64,000 bases of DNA. It comes from Pseudonocardiaceae bacterium. GTDB lineage: Bacteria; Actinomycetota; Actinomycetes; Mycobacteriales; Pseudonocardiaceae. The stretch spans positions 1 to 64,000 of the forward strand of contig WHSZ01000013.1 of assembly GCA_009379845.1 (NCBI GenBank), written 5' to 3'. The position numbers and the translations under genes were made by a program. Every line of letters starts with the position of its first letter. Position 1 is the first letter of the stretch. Below, piece after piece: positions 44,771 through 52,902 of the stretch. The notes under the pieces are model-generated. The model searched no databases. It was not told where the DNA came from and saw only the letters and a program-made list of their open reading frames with translations.

Positions 44771-44926
44771 GCCTCACTGTAGCCGCCCTGCTGGCGCGCC
44801 CGGTAGGGCGAAAATCCCGGGTGCGGCGCGTTTCGCCGTGCGACTGGGCGGTTTCGACGGCGCTGACGTCGATCACGTGGCCCGCCACCGCGGCTCACGC
44901 CGCGAGCTTTGTGGCCCTCTCGAACG

Positions 44927-45451
44927 TCACATGCTCATGATCAAGCAGGTGCTGCTCGCGGTCGCCAGCAGGTTGCCGTCCGGGTCACGCAAGTCGGCCT
45001 CGGCGAACGCGATTCGCCTGCCCGGCTTCGTAACCCAGCCCCGTGCGGTCAGCTCGCCGGTGTGCGCGTGAATCGGCCGCAGATAGTTGACCTTGATCTC
45101 CGCCGAGGTGTACCCGGTTCCGGCCGGCAGCGTGGAGTGCACGGCACACCCCGCGGCGGAATCGAGCAGGGTGCAGACCAGCCCGCCGTGTACCAGCCCG
45201 ATGGGGTTGTAGGTGGACTCGTCCGGGGTACAGCCGAACACCACCTGCCCGTCGCTCACGCTGATGCCGCGCATGTCAAGCAAGCCACTGATCGGCGGCG
45301 GTGGAAGCTTTCCTTCGATCATCGCTTCCAGGTAGTCGCGCCCGGACATCGTGCTGCCGGTCCGCACGGCACGAAACGGGTCGTACCAGGTAACCGTCTT
45401 GCTGCGCGGCTCGCCCCAGTCATGGGCGGTCGCTGCCTCGGTGGTCGTCAT
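44927..45451 (-). CDS. PaaI-type hotdog thioesterase
   Basis: 174 aa from ATG 45451. Hotdog-fold signature NPIGLVHGGLVCTLLDSAAG with the catalytic region (HGG..., D), then SAEIKVNYLRPIHAHTGEL. PaaI-type enzymes hydrolyse aryl- or acyl-CoA thioesters. It is divergent from an HxlR regulator with a 53-base gap that includes a dyad, so the regulator most likely controls it. Confidence 0.88.
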   Translation of the reverse strand: MTTTEAATAHDWGEPRSKTVTWYDPFRAVRTGSTMSGRDYLEAMIEGKLPPPPISGLLDMRGISVSDGQVVFGCTPDESTYNPIGLVHGGLVCTLLDSAAGCAVHSTLPAGTGYTSAEIKVNYLRPIHAHTGELTARGWVTKPGRRIAFAEADLRDPDGNLLATASSTCLIMSM

Positions 45452-45471
45452 ATTCGCACCATACACATCTG

Positions 45472-45488
45472 AGTTCAAATCGCGAACT
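45472..45488. promoter_or_regulatory. candidate HxlR operator
   Basis: Arms AGTTC (45472-45476) and GAACT (45484-45488) with seven bases between, in the 53-bp gap between divergent thioesterase and HxlR genes. TACAGT at 45493-45498 could be a -10 box for the regulator. Confidence 0.4.
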
Positions 45489-45504
45489 GAGCTACAGTGG
45501 ACGT

Positions 45505-45957
45505 ATGTCACAACCGCGCGCGTGCTCGGTAGCCAGGACGTTGGAGATCATCGGTGAGCGCTGGTCCCTGCTGGTTCTCCGCGAGGTGTTCCTCGGCGTC
45601 CGCCGGTTCGACGCGATTCACGCGGCGACCGGGGCGCCGCGGGCCGTACTGGTGCGACGTTTGCACACGTTGGTGGCCGCCGGGGTGCTCGAGCGGCGTG
45701 GCTACCGCGAGGAAGGCGCCAGGGCAAGGGAGGAGTACCGGCTCACCGAAGCCGGCAGGGACCTGCAACCGGTGCTGACCGCGCTGATGCAGTGGGGCGA
45801 CCGGTATCTGGCGGGGCCGGAAGGGCCACCGCTGCATCTCAGCCACGCCGGCTGCGAGGCGCCGGTACGTGCCCGGCTGGTGTGCGAGCACGGGCATGTG
45901 CTGGACGACAACGGCCGTGAGCTCAGCGCCGAGCCCGCCGCGCACACTGCCACGTAG
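45505..45957 (+). CDS. HxlR family winged-helix regulator
   Basis: 150 aa from ATG 45505. HxlR fold: CSVARTLEIIGERWSLLVLREVFLGVRRFDAI with the GxRW signature, then LVRRLHTLVAAGVLERRGY and EYRLTEAGRDLQPVL. A C-terminal extension with three cysteines (GCEAPV, VCEHGH) could sense redox state or metal. Such regulators respond to aldehydes, disulfides or similar stress. It is divergent from the thioesterase. Confidence 0.9.
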   Translation: MSQPRACSVARTLEIIGERWSLLVLREVFLGVRRFDAIHAATGAPRAVLVRRLHTLVAAGVLERRGYREEGARAREEYRLTEAGRDLQPVLTALMQWGDRYLAGPEGPPLHLSHAGCEAPVRARLVCEHGHVLDDNGRELSAEPAAHTAT

Positions 45958-46057
45958 GCCGGCGGGGCGGGTAGCCTGGCCGAAGGTCGCCGTTACCCGG
46001 TTCGGCGGTTACGAACGGCACGTTCGAAGAATCCGGAGAATGGCGGATAATGCGGCT

Positions 46058-46270
46058 ATGTGCAGAAGCATCAAGACCCTTCGGGCGCCCTATGCCGAGC
46101 AGGTTACGGAAACGGACATCCGGGCCGCCGCCCTGCAGTACGTCCGCAAGATCTCCGGGTTTCGGCAGCCTGCCGCCCACAACACGGAGGCGTTCGATCG
46201 CGCGGTGGACGCGGTCGAGGCGGCCACCGCCGAGCTGCTTGACGGGATCACGGTGCGCGGCGCCCGCTAG
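46058..46270 (+). CDS. DUF2277 protein
   Basis: 70 aa from ATG 46058. MCRSIKTLR, followed by TDIRAAALQYVRKISGFRQP and AHNTEAFDRAVDAVEAAT, is the whole DUF2277 family signature. The family is small, helical and of unknown function. ATG 46040 would add six residues but has its GGAG only one base away. The TAG stop shares bases with the stop of the convergent methyltransferase (CTAG), so the two genes end on each other. Confidence 0.88.
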   Translation: MCRSIKTLRAPYAEQVTETDIRAAALQYVRKISGFRQPAAHNTEAFDRAVDAVEAATAELLDGITVRGAR

Positions 46271-47145
46271 GTCTTCTCGGCGTACACCGCCCTTTCGCCT
46301 TCGGACACCGGCGCAACTCGCCCGGTTGGCCGCACGTATCGCGCGCCGAACTCGTCCGCACCGGCCTGCTCCACTTCTTGCCAGGAGTATTCGGCCAGGA
46401 ACGCGGCTACCCGTTCCGGCGCCATGCCGAACAGCCACAACCGCTGTTTCACAACGAATTTCTGGTACGCGGCTTCCGCGCCGTAGCTGGCGGTACCGTC
46501 AATGAAATCCTTGCGGACGTAGGTGAACACCAGCCGGCTGCCGGTGGGCGCCTTGCCGAGAAAGTCGAACGCCTTCCGGACGCTTTCCTCGGTCAGGTAC
46601 TGGGTGACCGCCTCCCAGACAAAGAACGTTTTCGCATTCGATTGATAGCCGTGTTCCGCGAGGACGCTCGCCAGATCCTGACTCTCGAAGTCGATCGGCA
46701 CCAGGGTGACCGGCTTCGGGACCTTTCCGTAGATCTTCTCGAGCCGTTTCCGCTTGAATTCGATGTTCTCCGGCAGATCCACCTCGAAAACCGGTGTCTC
46801 AGCCAGCTCGGTCAACCGGTAGGCGCGGGTGTCCAGGCCGGCTCCCAGGATCACAACGGCCTCGATTCCCGCGTCGGAGGCGTTCCGGATCTTGTCGTCG
46901 ATGTATCGCTTCCGGCACGGGAAGAGTGCCCACATCCCGGTGCCGGCCCGTTCCGTTCCGTTGAACATGAAATTCCTGAACGGGCGCCATCGGGTCAGCC
47001 GCACCACGAATTTCATGCCGGCCGGTAGGAATCGGTACGCCAGCTCGTCCTGAATAAGGCTGTGCTCTTCGTGCTGCTCGATCGCCACGATCACGATGGG
47101 ACCGAACGCGGTTCTGGCGGCTCGGTTCGTCACGTTCTTCCTCAC
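46267..47145 (-). CDS. LCMT/PPM-type SAM-dependent methyltransferase
   Basis: 292 aa from GTG 47145. The SAM-binding segment VVILGAGLDTRAYRL and EVDLPENIEFKRKRLEKI are typical of the leucine carboxyl methyltransferase-like family abundant in mycobacteria (TIGR00027). These make methyl esters or ethers on polyketides and lipids; the substrate here is unknown. Its start overlaps the stop of the GbsR/MarR gene by four bases (GTGA), so it is translated from the same message. Confidence 0.87.
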   Translation of the reverse strand: MRKNVTNRAARTAFGPIVIVAIEQHEEHSLIQDELAYRFLPAGMKFVVRLTRWRPFRNFMFNGTERAGTGMWALFPCRKRYIDDKIRNASDAGIEAVVILGAGLDTRAYRLTELAETPVFEVDLPENIEFKRKRLEKIYGKVPKPVTLVPIDFESQDLASVLAEHGYQSNAKTFFVWEAVTQYLTEESVRKAFDFLGKAPTGSRLVFTYVRKDFIDGTASYGAEAAYQKFVVKQRLWLFGMAPERVAAFLAEYSWQEVEQAGADEFGARYVRPTGRVAPVSEGERAVYAEKT

Positions 47146-47627
47146 GATTCATCCGCTTTACGCCTGCTGCCGGACGGCAGGGGAGGCGCGTCGTCGAACA
47201 CCTTCGCCATCCAGTCGAAAACGTCGTGTGCTTCGCGCAACCGCGCGGCGCGTGCGCCGTCCGAGCCGACCAGGTCCATGCCGTCGGTGGTGATCTCGCA
47301 GAACGACGCCAAGGTCGCGATCTGCCGCCGCACCACTTTCTCCCATGCGCCGTCAACGATCCGGTAGTACCCGGTGCGCTCGCCGGGATGGGTGCGCCGG
47401 CTGACGAACCCCATGGTGATCAGCACCCGCATGTTCGTGGTCAGCGATGCTCGGCTAGCCCCGATCGACTCGCCGATCTGGCGGGCGGACTGCTCCGGCG
47501 GCTCGCAGATCATCAACCAGCCGAGGATCCGTCCGGCGATCGGTGGCACACCGTCCTGCGCAAGAAACATCGCCACCCGTTCGACCCAGCTCGGCAGCTC
47601 CGCGCCGTCGACGTTGGACTCCGTCAC
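47142..47627 (-). CDS. GbsR/MarR family transcriptional regulator
   Basis: 161 aa from GTG 47627. The winged helix-turn-helix is ARQIGESIGASRASLTTNMRVLITMGFV, with the wing RTHPGERTGYYRI. The preceding GVPPIAGRILGWLMIC is typical of GbsR-like regulators. Translation is coupled to the methyltransferase downstream, and a nested dyad lies 27 bases upstream of its start, in the shared control region with the ArsR gene. Confidence 0.88.
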   Translation of the reverse strand: MTESNVDGAELPSWVERVAMFLAQDGVPPIAGRILGWLMICEPPEQSARQIGESIGASRASLTTNMRVLITMGFVSRRTHPGERTGYYRIVDGAWEKVVRRQIATLASFCEITTDGMDLVGSDGARAARLREAHDVFDWMAKVFDDAPPLPSGSRRKADES

Positions 47628-47653
47628 GCCTTCCCATCTTTCATGTAGGGCTA

Positions 47654-47683
47654 GTTAGTTCAGTATGTTCTGAAATAGCTAAC
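47654..47683. promoter_or_regulatory. nested dyad, candidate GbsR operator
   Basis: Outer arms GTTAG (47654-47658) and CTAAC (47679-47683) surround inner arms TTCAG (47659-47663) and CTGAA (47670-47674) with a six-base centre. It lies just upstream of the GbsR/MarR gene. Confidence 0.5.
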
Positions 47684-47702
47684 CAGGCAATGCTGGCTGT
47701 CC

Positions 47703-47720
47703 TTGACAAAAAAAATTGTC
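47703..47720 (+). promoter_or_regulatory. -35 box overlapped by an A-tract dyad (ArsR gene)
   Basis: TTGACA at 47703-47708 is a consensus -35 hexamer and is overlapped by the dyad GACAA / TTGTC (47705-47709 and 47716-47720) with six A residues between. A weak GATAGC-like -10 lies about 18 bases downstream, close to the ATG at 47738, so the message would have a very short leader. Confidence 0.5.
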
Positions 47721-47737
47721 GGTGAAACGATAGCGCC

Positions 47738-48379
47738 ATGCACGAGGTAGCGGTGATCGACGACCCGGCCGCCGCGGAGGTCTCGCTCGATCGGGTCCGT
47801 GCCCGGCTGCTGGCCGAGCTCGCCGAACCGGGTTCCGCGTCGACGCTGGCGAACCGGGTGGGCTTGGCGCGGCAGAAGGTGAACTACCACCTCCGGACGT
47901 TGGAGCGGCACGGTCTGGTGGAGCTGGTGGAGGAGCGGCGAAAGGGCAACTTCACAGAGCGCATGCTGCAGGCCACCGCTTCGTCGTACGTGATCTCGCC
48001 GAGCGTCCTTGCGGAGCTCGAGCCGGACCCGGCCTGGGCGCCTGATCGGTTGTCCGCGCGGTGGTTGCTCGCGGTGGCAACGAGGTTGGTGCGCGATGTC
48101 GGGCAGCTGATCACCGGTGCGGCGCGAGCCCGCAAGCGGCTCGCCACGTTCGCCATCGACGGCGAGGTCCGGTTCGCTTCCGCGGCGGATCGTGCGGCGT
48201 TCGCCGAAGAACTGGCCGGCACGGTGACGTCGCTGGTCTCGAAGTACCACGACGAGTCCGCGTCCGGCGGACGGGATCACCAGATCGTTGTGGCCGTGCA
48301 TCCGAGTGTTCGCAATGAAAATGAAAAGAAAAGAGAGGGAGACCCTGATGAAGATCGGCATTACCAGCGTTCTGGTTGA
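47738..48379 (+). CDS. ArsR-like winged-helix regulator (HTH_20)
   Basis: 213 aa from ATG 47738. The helix-turn-helix LDRVRARLLAELAEPGSASTLANRVGLARQKVNYHLRTLERHGLVEL is spread over the first 75 residues, and the rest is an all-helical and mixed domain as found with HTH_20 regulators that partner AHSA1 or VOC proteins. Its last 32 bases overlap the VOC gene in another frame, ending in a hydrophilic tail. It heads the unit ArsR-VOC-AHSA1. Confidence 0.86.
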   Translation: MHEVAVIDDPAAAEVSLDRVRARLLAELAEPGSASTLANRVGLARQKVNYHLRTLERHGLVELVEERRKGNFTERMLQATASSYVISPSVLAELEPDPAWAPDRLSARWLLAVATRLVRDVGQLITGAARARKRLATFAIDGEVRFASAADRAAFAEELAGTVTSLVSKYHDESASGGRDHQIVVAVHPSVRNENEKKREGDPDEDRHYQRSG

Positions 48380-48755
48380 CGACCAGGAAAAGGCTCACCA
48401 GTTCTACACGGATGTTTTGGGATTCGTCACGAAGGAGGACGCTCCGGTTGGAGACGCTCGCTGGCTGACCGTCACTTCTCCGGAAGGCGCGGAAGGTGTC
48501 GAGCTGCTACTCGAGCCGGACTGGAACCCAGACATCCAGATCAACGGCGCGCCGGCGGCCAAGGTTTTCAAGAAGACTCTCGTCGACGCTGGAATACCGT
48601 GGACGTCGTTCGGCACCGACGACATCCAGAAGGAATACGAACGGCTCAGGGAGCGGGGTGTGCAGTTCACCATGGAACCGACCCAGACCGGCCCGGTGAC
48701 CACCGCGATATTCGACGACACCTGCGGCAACCTCATCATGGTCGCCGAAATCTGA
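48348..48755 (+). CDS. VOC (glyoxalase/bleomycin resistance-like) protein
   Basis: 135 aa from ATG 48348 with AGGGAG eight bases upstream. The fold is clear from KIGITSVLVDDQEKAHQFYTDVLGF and the final TTAIFDDTCGNLIMVAEI, two beta-alpha-beta-beta-beta halves with metal-site Glu positions. Substrate unknown. Translation is coupled to the regulator upstream by a 32-base overlap, and the AHSA1 gene follows after 22 bases. Confidence 0.88.
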   Translation: MKIGITSVLVDDQEKAHQFYTDVLGFVTKEDAPVGDARWLTVTSPEGAEGVELLLEPDWNPDIQINGAPAAKVFKKTLVDAGIPWTSFGTDDIQKEYERLRERGVQFTMEPTQTGPVTTAIFDDTCGNLIMVAEI

Positions 48756-48777
48756 TAGTCCACGAAGGACAGTGGGA

Positions 48778-49545
48778 ATGACCGAACGATGGCGCCTCGA
48801 GAAAGAGGTCGAGCTGCGCGCGACCCCCGAACAGGTCTGGGAGGCGGTCTCAACGGCGCCTGGCATGTCCACCTGGTTCGTGCCGCACGAGATCGGGGAG
48901 GACGGCCAGCCTTTCGGGGATTTCGGCGGCGGCAACACGCAGGGCGGCACGATACTGGCCTGGGAGCCCGGTAGGCGGGTCGTCTACGGCGCTCCGGGAA
49001 GCGAATCCGAAGAATCAGCGCCCTTCGCGCTGGAGTTCCTGGTAGAGGGGCGCGAGGGCGGAACTACCGTGCTCCGCCTGGTCCAAAGTGGATTTTTTGA
49101 CGGCGAGAGCTGGGAAGACGAGTACGAGGGCACGAGCAAGGGTTGGGCCATCTTCTTCCACAACCTGGCGCAGTACTTCGAGTTTTTCGCCGGCCTGCCG
49201 GTGACCGGCGTCGTCGCGATGAGCATTACCACGCTGGACACCGAGACGCTGTGGGCGATGTTCTACCGGGAACTGGGGGTGCCCGCCGCGGTGGCCGTCG
49301 GGGACCGGGTGAAGCTCACCCCGACCGGACTGGATGCCATCAGCGGAGTCGTCGACATCCGTGGTGACGGCGTACTCGGCGTGCGAACGGACAACGCTCT
49401 CTACCGCTTCTCGGGACGCGCAGCCTACGGGCACGGGATGGTCCAGGCCACGCACTACTTCTACGGCGTGGATATGGACCGGGCCGAGGCAACGGCGGCG
49501 TGGCAGGGCTGGCTCGAACGGCTGTTCGTGGCGCAGCCGGGATAA
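48778..49545 (+). CDS. AHSA1/SRPBCC domain protein
   Basis: 255 aa from ATG 48778 with AAGGA about ten bases upstream. The N-terminal START-like domain (EKEVELRATPEQVWEAVSTAPGMSTWFVP) is standard, and ends with the AHSA1-type GTSKGWAIFFHNLAQYFE helix. The second half (GDRVKLTPTGLDAISGVVDI) is an extra, shorter module with a similar helix at the end (AEATAAWQGWLERLF), as in two-domain members. Likely a small hydrophobic ligand-binding protein working with the VOC protein. Confidence 0.85.
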   Translation: MTERWRLEKEVELRATPEQVWEAVSTAPGMSTWFVPHEIGEDGQPFGDFGGGNTQGGTILAWEPGRRVVYGAPGSESEESAPFALEFLVEGREGGTTVLRLVQSGFFDGESWEDEYEGTSKGWAIFFHNLAQYFEFFAGLPVTGVVAMSITTLDTETLWAMFYRELGVPAAVAVGDRVKLTPTGLDAISGVVDIRGDGVLGVRTDNALYRFSGRAAYGHGMVQATHYFYGVDMDRAEATAAWQGWLERLFVAQPG

Positions 49546-49593
49546 CGGTGCCGCGGCAGGAATCTTCTCCACCAAGATCGTGTTGTGCGGGGT

Positions 49594-50547
49594 ATGGCTA
49601 CGGCGATAGTGGCGAGCGCATACGGCGGTCCGGACGTACTGTCCGCCGTCGAGGCATCAGTTCGGCAGCCACGGCAGGGTGAGGCGACGATCCGGGTCAA
49701 GGCGGCCGCCGTGAATCCCATCGACTACAAGCTCTACAGCGGTGTCTTCGGGACCAACCCGGACTCATTGCCGAGGCGGTTGGGCCAGGAACTCGCGGGG
49801 GTGGTGACGGCCGTGGGGCCGGACGCCTCCGGACCGGCGGGGGAGATCCGCGTCGGGGACGAGGTCATCGCGTACGGGCGTGGAGTTTCCGGCGCCTACG
49901 CCACGGAGCTCACCGTGCCAGCCGACGCCGTGTTGCCCAAGCCGGCCACCCTCAGCTGGGAGCAAGCATCCGGGTTGCTGCTCACCGGCGTGACCGCGGT
50001 GCACACCCTCGCGGCCACCGGTGTGACGGCCGGCGACACCGTGCTGATCCACGGATCGGCAGGCGGCGTGGGGCTGACCGCGGCGCAACTCGCGATCCTT
50101 CGCGGCGCGCAGGTGATCGGCACCGCGAGCGAAGCGCGGCACGAGCGGCTGCGGCACTACGGGGTCACGCCGGTCGCTTACGGGCCCGGCCTTGCCGACC
50201 GGGTGCGGGAACTGGCACCGGGCGGGATCGACGCCGCGATCGACACGATCGGCACCGACGAAGCGATCGACGTCTCGCTCGAGCTGGTTCCGGACCGGGA
50301 CAGGATCGCCACCATCGCGGGGTTCCACCGCGCGGCCGATTCGGGGATCAAGCAACTCGGCAGTGCGCCGGGCGCCGATCCGGGCACCGAGATTCGGTCG
50401 CAGGCCCGTTCGGAGCTCGTCTCGCTTGCCGCCGACGGGAAGCTGGACGTGGTGGTGGCCGCGACGTTCCCGCTCGAGGAAGCCGCTGCCGCGCACGAAC
50501 TCGTCGCGGCAGGCCACGCTGGTGGCAAAGTCGTGCTGGTGCCCTGA
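49594..50547 (+). CDS. quinone oxidoreductase-like (MDR/zeta-crystallin) protein
   Basis: 317 aa from ATG 49594 (GTG 49585 is possible). Zinc-free medium-chain dehydrogenase: KAAAVNPIDYKLYSG, GQELAGVV, HGSAGGVGLTAAQLAI (NADPH loop) and GGKVVLVP at the end. Reduces quinones or enones with NADPH. Cysteine zinc ligands are absent. It lies 48 bases after the AHSA1 gene and may be the last member of that unit. Confidence 0.87.
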   Translation: MATAIVASAYGGPDVLSAVEASVRQPRQGEATIRVKAAAVNPIDYKLYSGVFGTNPDSLPRRLGQELAGVVTAVGPDASGPAGEIRVGDEVIAYGRGVSGAYATELTVPADAVLPKPATLSWEQASGLLLTGVTAVHTLAATGVTAGDTVLIHGSAGGVGLTAAQLAILRGAQVIGTASEARHERLRHYGVTPVAYGPGLADRVRELAPGGIDAAIDTIGTDEAIDVSLELVPDRDRIATIAGFHRAADSGIKQLGSAPGADPGTEIRSQARSELVSLAADGKLDVVVAATFPLEEAAAAHELVAAGHAGGKVVLVP

Positions 50548-50604
50548 CCTTTCGGAACGCCGGTCGGCTCGACGTGGGTCTTCCGCGGCACCCCGCGCTG
50601 TGGC

Positions 50605-50631
50605 ATCTTGTACGTACAAGATATACGTATA
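50605..50631. promoter_or_regulatory. candidate GntR operators upstream of the acid sugar operon
   Basis: Perfect 18-bp palindrome ATCTTGTACGTACAAGAT (50605-50622) followed by a second palindrome TATACGTATA (50622-50631), both centred on ACGT with centres 13 bp apart. They lie 41 bases upstream of the transporter gene in an otherwise GC-rich region, the place expected for the operator of the operon's own GntR regulator. Confidence 0.6.
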
Positions 50632-50671
50632 AGTAATCGAGCGGCGTGGTGCTGCCGACAAGGAGGCCGGC

Positions 50672-51670
50672 GTGAGCAGTCCCGACAGATCTCGAGTCCC
50701 CCTGTTCGCCACGATGCGGCGCATCCCCGGCGGCCTCATGCTGATCCCACTGGTGCTGGGGGCGATCGTCGGCACGTTCGCGCCGGGCGCGCTGGATATC
50801 GGTAGCTTCACCACGGCGCTGTTCAAGGACGGGGCGCTCGCCCTCATCGCACTGCTGATCTTCGCAACCGGTACTCAGGTCACCGGCCGTACCGGCGGAC
50901 CGATCCTCGCCACCGCCGGCACGGTACTGCTGACGAAGAGCCTCATCCCGGCCGGACTGGTGATCCTGCTCGGCCAGTTCGTCGGCATCGACGGGCTGCT
51001 CGGCATCTCGTTGCTCGGCCTGCTCGCTTCGATGGACAACAGCAACGGTGGGCTGTGGCTGGCGTTTTCCGGTCAGTACGGCGACGAGCGGGACCGGGGC
51101 GCGTACCTCGCGAGCGCCGTTAACGACGGCCCGTTCCTGACCCTGCTGTTCCTTGGCGCGTCCGGGTTCGGTGATATCCCGATCCTCGCCCTGGTCGCCG
51201 CGATCGTGCCGTTCCTGCTCGGCGTGCTGGTGGGCAACATCGACGCCGAGTGGCGCCGGGTCGTCCAGCCGGTGCCGAACATCGTCATCCCGTTCTTCGC
51301 GTTCGCCCTCGGTACCGGTATCGACCTTGGCGATGTGGTGACCGGCGGGATCACCGGCGTGTTGCTCGGCCTGATCGTGGCGCCGTTCACCGGTTTTCTC
51401 GTCTACCTCGGGTACCGCTTCATCCTGCGACGCGGCCCGAGTTCCGGCATCGGGTTCGCCGCGGGGACGACAGCCGGAAACGCGATCGCCACGCCTGCCA
51501 TCGTCGCCGCCGCCGATCCGCGATTCCAGGAATTCGTCGGCACCGCCACCGCGCAAATCGCGGCATCCGTCCTGGTGACCGCGATCCTGGCGCCGATGCT
51601 CGCTTCGCTGATGCTCAAGCGGTCCGGGGCGTTGCGGCCGGTGGACACCGTGGGGGCGCATCCGTCGTGA
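50672..51670 (+). CDS. 2-keto-3-deoxygluconate permease family transporter
   Basis: 332 aa from GTG 50672, with AAGGAGG seven bases upstream. About ten membrane helices; the pattern MRRIPGGLMLIPLVLGAIVGTFAPGAL, LLGLLASMDNSNGGLWLAFSG and ASAVNDGPFLTLLFLGASG matches the KdgT family. It is a proton symporter for an acid sugar. Since the next genes handle four-carbon acid sugars, the natural cargo is probably threonate or erythronate rather than ketodeoxygluconate. It heads the operon and overlaps the kinase gene by four bases (GTGA). Confidence 0.9.
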   Translation: MSSPDRSRVPLFATMRRIPGGLMLIPLVLGAIVGTFAPGALDIGSFTTALFKDGALALIALLIFATGTQVTGRTGGPILATAGTVLLTKSLIPAGLVILLGQFVGIDGLLGISLLGLLASMDNSNGGLWLAFSGQYGDERDRGAYLASAVNDGPFLTLLFLGASGFGDIPILALVAAIVPFLLGVLVGNIDAEWRRVVQPVPNIVIPFFAFALGTGIDLGDVVTGGITGVLLGLIVAPFTGFLVYLGYRFILRRGPSSGIGFAAGTTAGNAIATPAIVAAADPRFQEFVGTATAQIAASVLVTAILAPMLASLMLKRSGALRPVDTVGAHPS

Positions 51671-52902
51671 CCTACCAGGTGGCGATCATCGCCGACGATC
51701 TGACCGGTGCCGGGGACACCGCCGTCCAGTTCTCCGATGCGGGGTGGGCGGCGGAGCTGCTTTTGGGCAGCGGGGACAGCGATGCGCAAGTGGTGGCAGT
51801 GACCACCGATTCCCGGGCATGTGCGGACGCCGACGCGGCGAAAAGGGTCCGGCGAACCACCGAGGAACTCCTTCGCGGCGGCGCGCCGCGGCTGTACAAG
51901 AAGATCGATTCGACGTTGCGTGGACCGGTCCGTGCCGAGATCGATGCGCTGCTTGACGCGCTCCCGCGCGGTGTGGTCGCGGTCGTCTGCCCGTCCTTCC
52001 CGGACGTGGGCCGGACGCTGGTGGACGGGACGTTGCTGGTGAACGGGCGGCCGGTGGCCGAAACGGCGGCCGGCAAAGACCCGGTCACCCCCGTGACGGA
52101 AAGCCACCTGCCGACCCTGCTCGATGCCGCGCACGTGCGGCTGGATCCGACCGAGTCGCCGGCGAGCGGCGCGCGACGGGTGCGCGCGGCCGGGCGGATC
52201 GTGGTACTGGATGCCGCCGACAAGTCCGAACTGGATCGCGTGTCGCGGGTGGTCGCCGAACTCGGTGATCACGCCGTCGCGGTGGGCTCAGCCGGGCTGG
52301 CCGAACCGCTGGCGACGTTGTGGCGGCCGGCTGGACATGTCCACGAAGACGTCTCCACCGCCGGAACGCGCGCGGAGCCGGCCGGAGTGTCCAGCACCGC
52401 ACTGGTCGTGGTGACCACCTTGCACGACGCCGCCCGCGAGCAAGCGCGGGCTCTCACCGAGCAGGGCACCGAGCGCCGCCAGCCGAGCGAGCGGCAACTG
52501 CTCGGCGACGACGCGTGGGAGTCCTTCGTGGCCGGGGTGCTCGACGCGGCCGCCAGCCAACCACCGGTGCTGCTGATCAGCGCACCGGATCGGACGGGTC
52601 TGGAGGTGGCACCGGACCTGGTGGCGCGCCGCCTCGCGGAGGTGGCCGCGCGGGTACTGCGCGCCGCCGAGATCTCCGGGCTGGTCGTCACCGGCGGGGA
52701 CGGAGCCCGCGCGTTGCTCGCCGGCGTGGACGGCACCGGTATTCGCCTGCACGACCAGGTGGCGCCGGGCGTGCCGCTGGGGAGCGTGGTTGGTGGGTGG
52801 ATGGCCGGGTTGCCGATCGCGACCAAGGCAGGCGGCTTCGGGGAACGTGACGTATTGATCAAGGCCGCGGACGCGGTACGACCGACAAGGAGCCCTCGTT
52901 GA
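51667..52902 (+). CDS. four-carbon acid sugar kinase (DUF1537)
   Basis: 411 aa from GTG 51667. DUF1537 marks: AIIADDLTGAGDTAVQFSDAG at the N-terminus (acid sugar site) and YKKIDSTLRGPVRAEID; the C-terminal nucleotide domain has SGLVVTGGDGARALL and PGVPLGSVVGGWMAGLP. Published work (DUF1537 assigned as OtnK/DtnK/LtnK) shows phosphorylation of D-threonate, D-erythronate, L-threonate or oxo-tetronates at O4. With PdxA2 next door, D-threonate or D-erythronate is the best guess. Coupled on both sides by four-base overlaps. Confidence 0.92.
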   Translation: MTYQVAIIADDLTGAGDTAVQFSDAGWAAELLLGSGDSDAQVVAVTTDSRACADADAAKRVRRTTEELLRGGAPRLYKKIDSTLRGPVRAEIDALLDALPRGVVAVVCPSFPDVGRTLVDGTLLVNGRPVAETAAGKDPVTPVTESHLPTLLDAAHVRLDPTESPASGARRVRAAGRIVVLDAADKSELDRVSRVVAELGDHAVAVGSAGLAEPLATLWRPAGHVHEDVSTAGTRAEPAGVSSTALVVVTTLHDAAREQARALTEQGTERRQPSERQLLGDDAWESFVAGVLDAAASQPPVLLISAPDRTGLEVAPDLVARRLAEVAARVLRAAEISGLVVTGGDGARALLAGVDGTGIRLHDQVAPGVPLGSVVGGWMAGLPIATKAGGFGERDVLIKAADAVRPTRSPR

